DNA from: Amycolatopsis decaplanina DSM 44594
Lineage (GTDB): Bacteria > Actinomycetota > Actinomycetes > Mycobacteriales > Pseudonocardiaceae
DNA: 64,000 nt
Assembly: GCF_000342005.1 (NCBI RefSeq)
Contig: NZ_AOHO01000048.1
Span: forward strand, 354,540-418,539
Direction: 5' to 3'
Made by a program: the position numbers and the translations under genes. Shown piece by piece: positions 9,087-17,329 of the stretch; position 1 is the first letter of the stretch, and every line of letters starts with the position of its first letter. Below the pieces are notes generated by a model, which saw only the letters and a list, made by a program, of their open reading frames with translations, did not search any database and had not been told where the DNA came from.

Positions 9087-9242
9087 GTTTTCGTGCTCCC
9101 TTGCTCGAACACGTTCCGAATATCGGACATTCCGCCGCTCCGGGGTCGCCGGAATCGGAAGATCGCTTGACGGCACCGATCACCGCCCGCCTAAGCTCTT
9201 ATCATTAGATACCAACCGGGAGCGTCCGTCGCCCAGACGGTC

Positions 9243-10865
9243 GTGCGGATCCTGACCGAGGCGCAGATCCACCGCGTGTACGCGGCGGTGGGTGAGTCCT
9301 TCCTGGATCTGCTCGACGCGCTGCAGCGCGAGCGGTCGATCACCTTCGTCTCGGCGAGGCACGACTCCGGCGCGGCCTTCATGGCCGAGGCCGAAGGCAA
9401 GCTCACCGAGCATCCGGCGGTCCTGCTCGCCGGCCGCGGCCCGAGCGCGGCGAACCTCGCGATCGGCGTCTCCACGGCGTACCAGGACGAAAGCCCGATG
9501 GTCGTCCTCCTGGAGAACCCGCCGCAGGATCCCGGCCCGACGAGCGAGCTGCCCACCGCGGACCTGACCGCGATGTTCGAGCCGATCGTCAAGTGGACCG
9601 GCCGCGCGGAATCCCCGGACGAGGTCCCCGGCCTGCTGGTCGAGGCGCTGACCCGCTGCCGGGAAGGGCGGCCGGGACCCACCGTCGTCGCCGTCCCCGC
9701 CGACTTCTGGGGAGTCCCGTTCGATTCGGCGAAACCGGTCGCCGCCGTGCGGCCTCCCGCCACCGGCGCGCTCGGCCGGACCGCCGAGGCGGTCGCGCAG
9801 CTGGTCGATGAGGCCCGCTACCCGGTGGTGATCGTCGGCGGCCGGGCCCGCGCGGCGCGGGACGAGCTGATCGCCGTCGCCGACGAGCTCGCGCTGCCGG
9901 TGTACAACGCGTTCCGCCGTCAGGACGCCTTCCCCGAGAACCACGCGCGCTACGCCGGCCACCTCGGCATCGGCATCCCCGCGCGGCAGCTCGACGCGCT
10001 GGAGCGCGCCGACCTCGTACTCGCGCTGGGCACGCAACTCGACGAGGTCACCACCCAGTCCTTCCGCTACCCGACGCCGTCGCAGACGCTGGTGCTGGTC
10101 GGCACCGGGATCGAGCCGGCCCGCCGCGGTGGCCTGACCTTCCGGGTCGACTCCGAGGTCGAGCCCTTCCTGCGTGAACTGCGCAATGTCGCTTCGCCCC
10201 GGCAGCGGCGCGCGTCGGCCGCGAACGCCGCCGTGCACACCTTCATGACGCCGCCCGACACCAGTGGCGCCACCCGCGTCCACCCCGCCGACGTCATCCG
10301 CGCGGTGCGCAAACTCGCGCCCGAAGACGCGATCGTGACCAGCGACGCGGGCAACTTCGCCCAGTTCATGCACCGCTACTGGTGTTTCACCGCGCCGCGC
10401 AGCCAGCTCGGGCCGAGCAACGCGGCCATGGGGTACGCGGTCCCCGCGGCGGTCGCGGCGAAACTCGCCGAGCCGCGCCGGACGGTGATCGCGATGGTGG
10501 GCGACGGCGGCGCGCTGATGACCGGGCAGGAGATCGAGACCGCCGTCCGCTACCGGGTGCCGGTGACCGTACTGGTGTTCCAGAACGGCTTGCACGGTCC
10601 GCTCGCCGTGCACCAGGCGCGCAAGCACGGACGGCTGTCGGGGGTCACCGTCCCGATCACCGACTTCGCGTCGTGGGCGCGCGGGCTCGGCGCCGCCGGG
10701 TACACGGTGGACGACCGTGAGGAGCTGGAGCCGATCATCGCGAGCGCGCTGGTGCGGCAACGGCCGTGCGTGATCGACGTCCGGACGGATCCGGACGTGG
10801 TGACGCCGGACATCCGGTTGACGAGCCTGCTGGGCGCCGCGAGGCCGCAGCAGGGCGGCCAGTAG
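9243..10865 (+). CDS. ThDP-dependent enzyme of the acetolactate synthase superfamily
   Basis: This 540-residue protein has the three-domain ThDP fold: N-terminal Pyr domain, a middle domain (about 185-330) and a C-terminal PP domain with the cofactor motif GDGGALMTGQ ending in FQNG. Where most relatives have RHE with the catalytic glutamate, this protein has RHDSGAAFMAEAEGKL, so Asp replaces Glu near residue 40. That is a conservative but notable change. The only usable start is GTG 9243, with a weak ribosome site; an in-frame stop lies at 9192. It is divergent from the transhydrogenase gene. The true reaction (synthase, decarboxylase or lyase) cannot be read from sequence. Confidence 0.8.
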   Translation: MRILTEAQIHRVYAAVGESFLDLLDALQRERSITFVSARHDSGAAFMAEAEGKLTEHPAVLLAGRGPSAANLAIGVSTAYQDESPMVVLLENPPQDPGPTSELPTADLTAMFEPIVKWTGRAESPDEVPGLLVEALTRCREGRPGPTVVAVPADFWGVPFDSAKPVAAVRPPATGALGRTAEAVAQLVDEARYPVVIVGGRARAARDELIAVADELALPVYNAFRRQDAFPENHARYAGHLGIGIPARQLDALERADLVLALGTQLDEVTTQSFRYPTPSQTLVLVGTGIEPARRGGLTFRVDSEVEPFLRELRNVASPRQRRASAANAAVHTFMTPPDTSGATRVHPADVIRAVRKLAPEDAIVTSDAGNFAQFMHRYWCFTAPRSQLGPSNAAMGYAVPAAVAAKLAEPRRTVIAMVGDGGALMTGQEIETAVRYRVPVTVLVFQNGLHGPLAVHQARKHGRLSGVTVPITDFASWARGLGAAGYTVDDREELEPIIASALVRQRPCVIDVRTDPDVVTPDIRLTSLLGAARPQQGGQ

Positions 10866-11102
10866 GGGTGCGGTTTTCTCAGGGGATACACAGAAACCCT
10901 TGTGGTGCCGCCTTCACCAGCCCCAAAGGGTGGGATCGAGGTGACGACTCGGCCGACTTTCGGTCGCGGAGACCGGATTTTGTCGGCCGGTCGTGGCACA
11001 ATCGCCGCAACACCGAGGGTCCGATATGGACCGGGAGCGATCACCGGTGAAGTTGTTGGCACGCAGTACGTAGAGAGCGTTGTGTTGACACTGGGAGAAA
11101 AC

Positions 11103-11273
11103 ATGGCTGACGAGACGAAGCCACAAGAGAAGTCCGTGTCCGGTGTGGTGCCGGTACTGTTCAGCGCGGACGCGGAAACCCACGACATCGCCGTCGTGGC
11201 CACGAACCGGGAGGCGTTGCGCCGTTCGCCGTTCGGCGCCGAGGTACCCCTGCGCGCGGCCAGCGGCGAGTAG
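11103..11273 (+). CDS. Small hypothetical protein, 56 aa
   Basis: This short soluble protein begins at ATG 11103 after GGGAGAAAAC. It has a charged N-terminus (MADETKPQEKSV), a hydrophobic stretch GVVPVLF and a basic middle (NREALRRSPFG). It has no cysteines, signal peptide or membrane segment. It lies alone between the ThDP gene and the cold-shock gene, with about 235 bases upstream where I see no other gene. I do not recognise the family. Confidence 0.6.
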   Translation: MADETKPQEKSVSGVVPVLFSADAETHDIAVVATNREALRRSPFGAEVPLRAASGE

Positions 11274-11338
11274 GGCCGGGCGGGAAGGGCGTCGGCCGCA
11301 GAGGTACAGTGCGGCCGAGCACACCCGGGTGATGACGC

Positions 11339-11416
11339 TTGTCGGCCTGCGTGAGGTGTGCTTTACTGATTCAGGTCTCGATTTTTGTGTTCGTGTTGGT
11401 TCACGCTCGCAGAACT
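11339..11416 (+). promoter_or_regulatory. Cold-shock gene promoter and conserved leader element (copy A)
   Basis: A promoter TTGTCG-N17-TTTACT (11339-11367) would start a transcript near 11373, giving a leader of about 150 nt before the cold-shock start at 11523. The first 45 nt of that leader (11372-11416) closely match the leader of the second cold-shock gene at 28903-28946, sharing GTGTTCGTG, TTCAC, CTCGC and GAACT. The position at the very 5' end recalls the cold box of enterobacterial cspA leaders, though the sequence is different. Confidence 0.6.
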
Positions 11417-11522
11417 CAGCGGGCGTAGTGTCTCCTCGTGCTTCCGGGGAAGCAAACCGTCTGGTCATGACCCGGGCTGCCGACGTGGCTTCCTGTTTGT
11501 TTGTGTTGCATATGGAGATTTT

Positions 11523-11726
11523 ATGACTCAGGGCACTGTGAAGTGGTTCAACTCCGAGAAGGGGTTCGGCTTCATCACTCCCGACAACGGCGGCGGCGAC
11601 GTCTTCGTGCACTACAGCGAGATCAAGGGCAACGGCTTCCGTACCCTCGAGGAGAACGCCCGCGTGGAGTTCGAGATCGGGCAGGGCGCGAAGGGTCCGC
11701 AGGCCACCTCGGTCACCGTGATCTGA
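11523..11726 (+). CDS. cspA: Cold-shock protein (CspA family), copy 1
   Basis: This 67-residue single cold-shock domain protein has both RNA-binding motifs, KGFGFI and DVFVHY, plus the family N-terminus GTVKWFN. It binds single-stranded RNA or DNA and acts as an RNA chaperone. The start at 11523 has the weak upstream site GGAGATTTT. A leader of about 150 nt precedes it and a strong terminator follows. A paralogue with nearly the same sequence lies at 29065 and shares the 5' leader element, so both are likely under the same post-transcriptional control. Confidence 0.95.
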   Translation: MTQGTVKWFNSEKGFGFITPDNGGGDVFVHYSEIKGNGFRTLEENARVEFEIGQGAKGPQATSVTVI

Positions 11727-11739
11727 TCCAGGTTTTCCA

Positions 11740-11783
11740 AGCAGGGCCGTCATCCCCTCGGGGAGGCGGCCCTGCTGCTTTTT
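11740..11783 (+). terminator. Rho-independent terminator after cold-shock gene 1
   Basis: A 10-bp stem (AGCAGGGCCG at 11740-11749 with its complement at 11767-11776) is followed by GCTTTTT. It lies 14 bases after the stop codon. Confidence 0.9.
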
Positions 11784-11915
11784 ACCGTCGATTTGCCTTG
11801 GGTGACCAAAACGGCCGTATTACCACCGAAGTGACGATGCAACCTCGTGCAACTCTTTCTTTCGTGACTCGGACGTCGTTTCCTTGTAGGGACTTGGCGC
11901 GGCAGCGGAGGACAT

Positions 11916-12788
11916 GTGGGCGAAGCGGTTGCGGGGATCGTGGCGAACCCCGCTTCGGAGCGTGACATCCAGGGCCTGCGTTCGGCACTGAGGGTGGCCG
12001 GGGTCGGCCGCGTGATGGTGTGGACGGACGCGGGGAAGATCATCGGCACCGTCCGCCGGATGGTGGACGCGGGTGCGAGCGTGCTCATCTGCCTGGGCAA
12101 CGAGAGCATGATGCGGGCCGCCGCGGCCGCCTGCGGCGACGTCCCGCTGCTGATGCTGCCCGCCGGGGGCGCCGACGAGTCCGCCGTCGCCGGGCTCGCC
12201 GCCGGGCTGCTGGCCACCCATCAGGTGGACACGGACCTGGTCACCAACCGTGCGACCGTGCTCGAGGTCGTCACGAAGGCCCGCCGTGAGATCGCGCTGA
12301 CCGACGTCAGCGTGTGCTCGGAGAGCCGGTGGGACCCCGCGTCGCTGACCGAGCTGTACTGCACGTACGCCGTCCCGGACGGGACCGGGCTGTCGAGCAT
12401 CCCCGGACGGGTGTGCCCGAGCCCCAAGTCCACTGTGGACGGTGTCGCGGTCTCGCTCGGGCCGGTCGACGAGACGCCGTACGTCGTGCAGGCGCCGATC
12501 GCGCCCGGCGAGGTCCGCGCGGTGGGCGTACGAGGCTGGAGCGTGTTGCACGCCGGGGTCCGCGTCGACCTCGCCGCCGGCGGTGGCTCCATCGCGCTCG
12601 ACGGCCAACCGCATTTCGTGCTCAAGCCGGGAGAGAGCGCTTTCGTCGAGTTGAAGCCCGATGGCCCGTGGTGCGTCGACGTCCGCGCCGTGATGGCCGA
12701 GGCCACCAGGACCGGTTTGCTGCTGGGCCGGAAGCCGGCGGAGGTCCTTCCCGCGGCACGCCTGGCGGACGCACGCTTCCCCGGGTAG
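11916..12788 (+). CDS. AcoX/NAD-kinase-like protein
   Basis: This 290-residue protein has the outline of the ATP-NAD kinase/AcoX superfamily: an N-terminal nucleotide-binding half (AGIVANPASERDI, a glycine-containing loop LICLGNES and LPAGGADESAVAG) and a C-terminal beta-rich half (residues 150-260). NAD kinases have a GGDGT loop; here it is replaced by LGNES, so true NAD kinase activity is doubtful and the AcoX-like group is the better label. The GTG at 11916 follows CGGAGGAC. It stands alone downstream of the cold-shock gene. Substrate unknown. Confidence 0.65.
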   Translation: MGEAVAGIVANPASERDIQGLRSALRVAGVGRVMVWTDAGKIIGTVRRMVDAGASVLICLGNESMMRAAAAACGDVPLLMLPAGGADESAVAGLAAGLLATHQVDTDLVTNRATVLEVVTKARREIALTDVSVCSESRWDPASLTELYCTYAVPDGTGLSSIPGRVCPSPKSTVDGVAVSLGPVDETPYVVQAPIAPGEVRAVGVRGWSVLHAGVRVDLAAGGGSIALDGQPHFVLKPGESAFVELKPDGPWCVDVRAVMAEATRTGLLLGRKPAEVLPAARLADARFPG

Positions 12789-12926
12789 ACCGCGCCCGGA
12801 TCACAGAGACCTTCCGGTCCCAGGCTCGCCGAGCAGGTCGCGCCCGCCGTCCGCGCCTGAACTCCACCCCGGGCTCAACCCGGCGACGGTCCCGGTCCAC
12901 CCCTCGGCGTACCTAACGTCCGTGAC

Positions 12927-13049
12927 ATGGGAAAAATGAACGTGAAAGGCCTGTTGGGGCTGGTAGTCGTGGGTGTCGTCGTTTTGCTCGGCTTCCTCGC
13001 CTACCGGCTGATCCTGGTGGAGATGATCACGCGTCTGAGCGATCACTGA
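12927..13049 (+). CDS. Small single-span membrane peptide upstream of the sensor kinase
   Basis: The 40-residue peptide has a basic N-terminus (MGKMNVKG), one hydrophobic helix (LLGLVVVGVVVLLGFLAY) and a short charged tail. Its stop lies 8 bases before the histidine kinase start, so it is probably the first gene of the two-component operon. No clear ribosome site precedes ATG 12927; the second ATG at 12936 has a purine-rich GGGAAAA ahead of it and may be the real start. A role as a small membrane modulator of the kinase is inference. Confidence 0.5.
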   Translation: MGKMNVKGLLGLVVVGVVVLLGFLAYRLILVEMITRLSDH

Positions 13050-13057
13050 GGGGAGAC

Positions 13058-14185
13058 ATGGGGAAGCGGGAAAGGCCGCTGCTGCCGGACACGATCGCGC
13101 CCAGCTGGCTCGTCGTCCAGCTGCTCGGCACGGCCGCGGTCGTGGTGGTGCTGCTGACCGCGAGCGAGTCCAGTCCGTGGATCTGGACGGCGTACGGCGT
13201 CTGCGGGGCCTGCTGGCTGGGTTTCGTGGCGGCCTCCCCGCGCTTCCCCCGGGTGGCGACCGTCCTGCTCGCGGTGGCGAGTGTCGCGCCGTCGATCGCG
13301 CTCGGCTGGGCGGAAGACTCCTCCGCCATCGTGCTGGGGGTGGTCACGGTGAGCCGGTTCGCCACCCTGACCGAGCCGTCGGTGGCCGCCATCATGGGGG
13401 TGGTGGGGCTCGACGCGAGCCTCGCGGCGGTCACCGGCCTGGTCGCGGGCGCGTCCGAACCGCTGGTGTTCGGCAACGTCGGCGTGCTGCTCGTGCTGAT
13501 GCTGCTGGGATTGAACCGGCGGCAGTACGAGGTACAGGCCGCACAGGCGGCCGCGCTGCTGGAGCAGACCAAGCTGGCGCAGACCGAACACGCACGGGCC
13601 GCCGCGCTCGACGAGCGCACGCGGATCGCCAGGGAGATCCACGACGTCCTCGCGCATTCGCTGGGGGCACTGGGGATCCACCTGGAGGTCGCCGAGGCCC
13701 TGCTGGCCGAGAAGTCCGATGTGGACGGTGCGCTCGGCAGGGTCCGGTCGTCCAGGAAGCTCGCCGCGGACGGGCTCGCCGAGGCGCGCGACGCGGTCGC
13801 CGCCTTGCGCAGCGACGTCCCCTCACTGGCCGAAGCCTTGCGGCAGCTGGCGGACGCGCACCACGACAGGGTGTCCTTCGAGGTGGTGGGGGAGCAGCGG
13901 CCCCTGCCGTCGGCCGAGGTGGTCTCGCTGGTGGGCGTCGCGCGGGAGGCGTTGACCAACGCGGCGAAGCACGCCGCCGGGCGGCCGGTGTCGCTCCGGC
14001 TCGTCTTCACCCGAACGGAGGTTCGCTTGCGGGTGTGGAACGAACTCGGCGAAATCGTCCGATCGGAGGACGGCGGAGGGTTCGGTCTCACCGGGATGAG
14101 GGAGCGGCTCGCGCTCGCCGGTGGCACGCTGACCGCGGGCCCGGACGACGGGCGCTGGACGGTGGAGGCGGTGGTGCGGGCGTGA
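13058..14185 (+). CDS. Sensor histidine kinase (NarL-type two-component partner)
   Basis: This 375-residue membrane kinase has about five to six N-terminal helices (residues 15-150), a coiled linker (QYEVQAAQAAALLEQTK), a HisKA_3 dimerisation box ERTRIAREIHDVLAHSLG with the phospho-acceptor His near 200, and a HATPase with the N-box (REALTNAAKHA) and a GFGLTGMRERL G-box. The ribosome site is GGGGAG. Its TGA overlaps the GTG of the response regulator. The signal is not apparent; lack of a large extracytoplasmic loop suggests sensing in or near the membrane. Confidence 0.9.
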   Translation: MGKRERPLLPDTIAPSWLVVQLLGTAAVVVVLLTASESSPWIWTAYGVCGACWLGFVAASPRFPRVATVLLAVASVAPSIALGWAEDSSAIVLGVVTVSRFATLTEPSVAAIMGVVGLDASLAAVTGLVAGASEPLVFGNVGVLLVLMLLGLNRRQYEVQAAQAAALLEQTKLAQTEHARAAALDERTRIAREIHDVLAHSLGALGIHLEVAEALLAEKSDVDGALGRVRSSRKLAADGLAEARDAVAALRSDVPSLAEALRQLADAHHDRVSFEVVGEQRPLPSAEVVSLVGVAREALTNAAKHAAGRPVSLRLVFTRTEVRLRVWNELGEIVRSEDGGGFGLTGMRERLALAGGTLTAGPDDGRWTVEAVVRA

Positions 14186-14820
14186 TCCGGGTGGTCGTGG
14201 TCGATGACCAGCAGGTCATGCGCGAAGGGCTCGTCGCGTTGCTCGGGCTGATCGACGGGATCGAGGTCGCCGGCTCCGCGGGCGACGGGCGGCAGGCGCT
14301 CGACCTGCTCCGCCACACCGCGGCCGACGTCGTGCTGATGGACCTGCGCATGCCCGTCCTGGACGGGGTGGCCGCGACCAGGCTGCTCAAACGCGATCAC
14401 CCGGAGGTCGCGGTCGTCGTCCTCACGACGTACGCGGACGACGCTTCGATCGCCGACGCGTTGCGCGCCGGAGCCCGCGGCTACCTGACCAAGGACGCCG
14501 GACGCGCCGAGATCGGGGCGGCCGTCCGCTCCGCAGCCAACGGGCAGGCGATCTTCGCCGCCGAAGTCTCCGACAGGCTCGTCGCCGCGCTCGACTCGAG
14601 AACGGTCACGCGGGCCAAGACCGAGTTCCCGGACGGACTCACCGCACGCGAAGCCGAGGTGCTCGGCCTCATCGCGCGGGGGCTGTCGAATCCGGAAATC
14701 GCCGCCGAACTGTTCATCGGCGAGGCCACCGTGAAAAGCCACATCAACCACGCCTTCGCGAAGATCGGTGTGCGCAATCGTGCGGAGGCCGTGCGGTACG
14801 GCCTGGAAAAAAGCCTTTGA
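14182..14820 (+). CDS. Response regulator, NarL/LuxR family
   Basis: This 212-residue regulator has a receiver domain with acidic residues VVVDDQQ, phosphorylation site LMDLRMP (Asp near 54), the conserved Thr (VLTTYADD) and Lys (YLTKDAG), and a C-terminal GerE-type helix-turn-helix (LTAREAEVLGLIARGLSNPE). Start GTG 14182 overlaps the kinase stop (GTGA), so the pair is coupled. In Streptomyces, the ram operon is activated by an orphan LuxR-type regulator. This one has its own kinase and is 6.7 kb from the lanthipeptide operon, so a link is only a possibility. Confidence 0.92.
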   Translation: MIRVVVVDDQQVMREGLVALLGLIDGIEVAGSAGDGRQALDLLRHTAADVVLMDLRMPVLDGVAATRLLKRDHPEVAVVVLTTYADDASIADALRAGARGYLTKDAGRAEIGAAVRSAANGQAIFAAEVSDRLVAALDSRTVTRAKTEFPDGLTAREAEVLGLIARGLSNPEIAAELFIGEATVKSHINHAFAKIGVRNRAEAVRYGLEKSL

Positions 14821-14926
14821 GCCTGCCGGGAGATCACGTGCCGATGACACACGCCGGTGTCACTGGCTGCGCTGATCCCGACTCGGATACCTTCTTTGCG
14901 GGTAGAGCCAATGGGGAGGATCGGCG

Positions 14927-16321
14927 ATGACGAGCACTGTGACCCGGCCGGGGCCGCCGGGGAGCCCCGCGCCGCCCCCTGCGCCGGAAGGCCGCGGCGG
15001 GATCGCCGGGCTGCTCGAACTGCCGGGGAACGGGATCCGCGCGATCATCCGGTCCGCGGCGACCACGCCGGGCAGGCTGTCGGTGATCGCGATCGGGCTC
15101 GTCCTGCTGTCGCTGGTCGCGGGACTGTTCGGCACGCTGGCCGTGCAGGACAAGAAGGACACGATCAACGGCCTGATCGACCACCGCGAACCGCTGGCCG
15201 CCGCCGCGCAACAGGTCTACCGCGCGCTTTCGGACGCCGACGCGACAGCGGCCAGTTCGTTCCTCTCGATCGGCACCGAGCCGCTCCCGATGCGCCAGCG
15301 CTACGAACGCGACATCGCGGAGGCCGGGGCGGCGCTGGCGAAGGCGGCATCGGACTCCTCCGGCGTCGGCGAAGCCGCCGAGCAGATCAACACCCTCGGT
15401 CGCGAACTCCCCGTCTACACAGGACTGATCGAGACCGCGCGCACCTACAACCGGCAGGGTTTCCCCGTCGGCGCCTCGTATCTGCGCGAGGCCTCCGAGC
15501 TGATGCGGGCGAAAATCCTTCCCGCCGCACAGGATCTGTACCGCATCGACACCGACCGGCTCGCCGCCGAACAGGACGACGCGACCGGATTCCCTTGGCT
15601 GGCAACGGCTTTGGTGCTCGTCCTGCTCGCCGCGCTGATCGTCACGCAGGTGCATCTGACCCGGAAGACCAACCGGCTCCTGAACGTCGGGCTCGTCGTC
15701 GCGACAGTGTCGGTGGTGGTGGCCCTGCTGTGGGGCGCTGTCGCGCTGATCGTGCAGAGCACCCTCGTCGGCAGCGGTGAAGAAGACGGCTCACACCAGG
15801 TGGACGTCCTCGTCCGCGCCAGGATCGCGGCGCTGCAGGCACGAGCCGACGAAACGCTGACCCTCGTCGCCCGCGGCGACGGCGCGGCGTACGAAAAGGG
15901 TTTCATCGACCTCGCTGGGCAACTCGGCGGGACGGACGGCCAAGGCGGCCTGCTGGGTGAGGCCCGCGGTCTCGCGGCGGGCGGCGCGGCCGCGGAGAAG
16001 GTGGACGCGGCGATTCAAGCGGCGTCGGCGTGGTTCAAGGCGCACGGCGAAGTGCGGCGCCAGGACGACGACGGCTTCTACCAGGACGCCGTCGCCACGG
16101 CCATCCGAGACGACAAGAAGGACGGCGCGGCCGGGGCGTTCCTGCGGCTCGACGAGAACCTGGTGGCCGCGATCAACGTGGGACGGCAGGAATTCCTCGA
16201 CGACACCCGCGGCGCCGAACGCGCGCTGACCCTCCTCGCGCCGGGGATCGCGGTGCTGGCGCTGCTGGCGGCGGCGGGGTCCGCCTTGGGAATCCGTGAA
16301 CGGCTGAGGGAGTACCGGTGA
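14927..16321 (+). CDS. glnX: GlnX-like membrane sensor protein
   Basis: This 464-residue protein starts with a Pro/Gly-rich cytoplasmic tail, then a helix near 50-70, a helical extracytoplasmic domain (about 75-220), two adjacent helices (about 225-280), a second extracytoplasmic domain and a last helix near 435-455. The layout and the glnH and pknG neighbours match GlnX of mycobacteria, which spans the membrane and links the binding protein GlnH to the kinase PknG in amino-acid sensing. GGGGAGGA precedes the ATG. It overlaps glnH by one base. Sequence identity to Mycobacterium GlnX was not measured, so the name rests largely on context. Confidence 0.8.
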   Translation: MTSTVTRPGPPGSPAPPPAPEGRGGIAGLLELPGNGIRAIIRSAATTPGRLSVIAIGLVLLSLVAGLFGTLAVQDKKDTINGLIDHREPLAAAAQQVYRALSDADATAASSFLSIGTEPLPMRQRYERDIAEAGAALAKAASDSSGVGEAAEQINTLGRELPVYTGLIETARTYNRQGFPVGASYLREASELMRAKILPAAQDLYRIDTDRLAAEQDDATGFPWLATALVLVLLAALIVTQVHLTRKTNRLLNVGLVVATVSVVVALLWGAVALIVQSTLVGSGEEDGSHQVDVLVRARIAALQARADETLTLVARGDGAAYEKGFIDLAGQLGGTDGQGGLLGEARGLAAGGAAAEKVDAAIQAASAWFKAHGEVRRQDDDGFYQDAVATAIRDDKKDGAAGAFLRLDENLVAAINVGRQEFLDDTRGAERALTLLAPGIAVLALLAAAGSALGIRERLREYR

Positions 16322-17286
16322 TGCGGAACGGTCTGCGAGCGGCCGTGCTCGGCGCGGTCTTGGTGCTGGCGACGGCTTGCGGCAGCGCGGGGGCGCCGGT
16401 GGATCCGGCTCCGGTCGGTGACGTCGCGCCGCCGCTGCCCGCGAACGTCGGCGGCGCCGACAACGCCGGCGGTGGCGGAACGACCGACACGAGCTGTAAC
16501 CCGTTGGCCAGTCTGCGGCCGACCAACGGCACGTCGATCACCAGCGGTTCGACGATGGCGAAGATCAAGCAGAACGGCAAACTGGTCGCGGGCGTCGACC
16601 AGACGACGTTCCTGTTCGGTTTCCGGAACCCGACGTCGGGCCAGCTCGAAGGCTTCGACATCGACATGGTCAACGAGATCGCGAAGGCGATTTTCGGCAG
16701 CGCGGAAGGCCGCGTGCAGTTCCGGGCGATTCCGTCGAAGCTGCGGGAAGATGTGCTCGAGCAGAAGCAGGTCGACATCGTGGTGCGGACCTACAGCATC
16801 ACCTGCAGCCGGCTGAAGAGGGTCAACTTCTCGACGGCGTATTACCAGGCGGGACAACGGATTCTGGTCGACTCCGGCTCGAAGGTCACTCAGCTGTCGG
16901 ACCTCGCCGGGCGGCGGGTGTGCGCGACCAAGACGTCTACCTCGCTGACGAAGATCGCGGCGGATCCCTCGAAGCCGGTGCCGGTCTCGGTGGACAACTG
17001 GTCGGACTGCCTGGTGATGCTGCAGCAGAAGCAGGTCGAGGCCGTGTCGACGGACGACGTCATCCTCGCCGGGATGCTCGCGCAGGACCCGACGCTGAAG
17101 ATCGTGGGAGACCGGTTCACCGAGGAGAATTACGGCATCGGCATCCCGAAGGAGAACGAGGACATGGTGCGGTACGTGAACGCCGTGCTGGAGAACGTGC
17201 GCGGTGGCGCGTGGCAGGCGATCTACGCCAAGTGGATCGGGAACAAACTCGAGGGCGGAACGCCGCCTCAACCGCAATACAAGTGA
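16321..17286 (+). CDS. glnH: GlnH-like solute-binding lipoprotein (aspartate/glutamate type)
   Basis: This 321-residue family 3 periplasmic binding protein begins with a lipoprotein signal (residues 1-21, LATAC lipobox). It has a typical bilobed core: NGKLVAGVDQTTFLFGF, GFDIDMVNEIAKAIFG, DIVVRTYSIT and GIGIPKEN are standard family landmarks. In mycobacteria GlnH binds Asp/Glu/Asn and reports through GlnX to PknG. Start ATG 16321 overlaps the glnX stop (TGATG) and follows GAGGGAG; a GTG three bases earlier is equally possible. No ABC permease is adjacent, which supports sensing over transport. Confidence 0.88.
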   Translation: MRNGLRAAVLGAVLVLATACGSAGAPVDPAPVGDVAPPLPANVGGADNAGGGGTTDTSCNPLASLRPTNGTSITSGSTMAKIKQNGKLVAGVDQTTFLFGFRNPTSGQLEGFDIDMVNEIAKAIFGSAEGRVQFRAIPSKLREDVLEQKQVDIVVRTYSITCSRLKRVNFSTAYYQAGQRILVDSGSKVTQLSDLAGRRVCATKTSTSLTKIAADPSKPVPVSVDNWSDCLVMLQQKQVEAVSTDDVILAGMLAQDPTLKIVGDRFTEENYGIGIPKENEDMVRYVNAVLENVRGGAWQAIYAKWIGNKLEGGTPPQPQYK

Positions 17287-17289
17287 GAA

Positions 17290-17322
17290 CGGGCCGTTCG
17301 GGATTCGCTCCCGAACGGCCCG
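17290..17322. terminator. Bidirectional hairpin between glnH and the PPE-like gene
   Basis: A perfect 14-bp inverted repeat (CGGGCCGTTCGGGA with its complement, loop of 5) lies between two convergent genes. There is no long T tract. It probably ends transcription from both sides. Confidence 0.7.
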
Positions 17323-17329
17323 CTTCGTA

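Noticed and set aside
9167..9197. TTGACG...TAAGCT as promoter of the ThDP enzyme gene
   Set aside because: Spacing of 19 and a poor -10, with no dyad; too weak to list.
14182..14820. Response regulator as the RamR of the lanthipeptide operon
   Set aside because: It has its own coupled histidine kinase and is 6.7 kb away; RamR-type regulators are orphans next to the operon.
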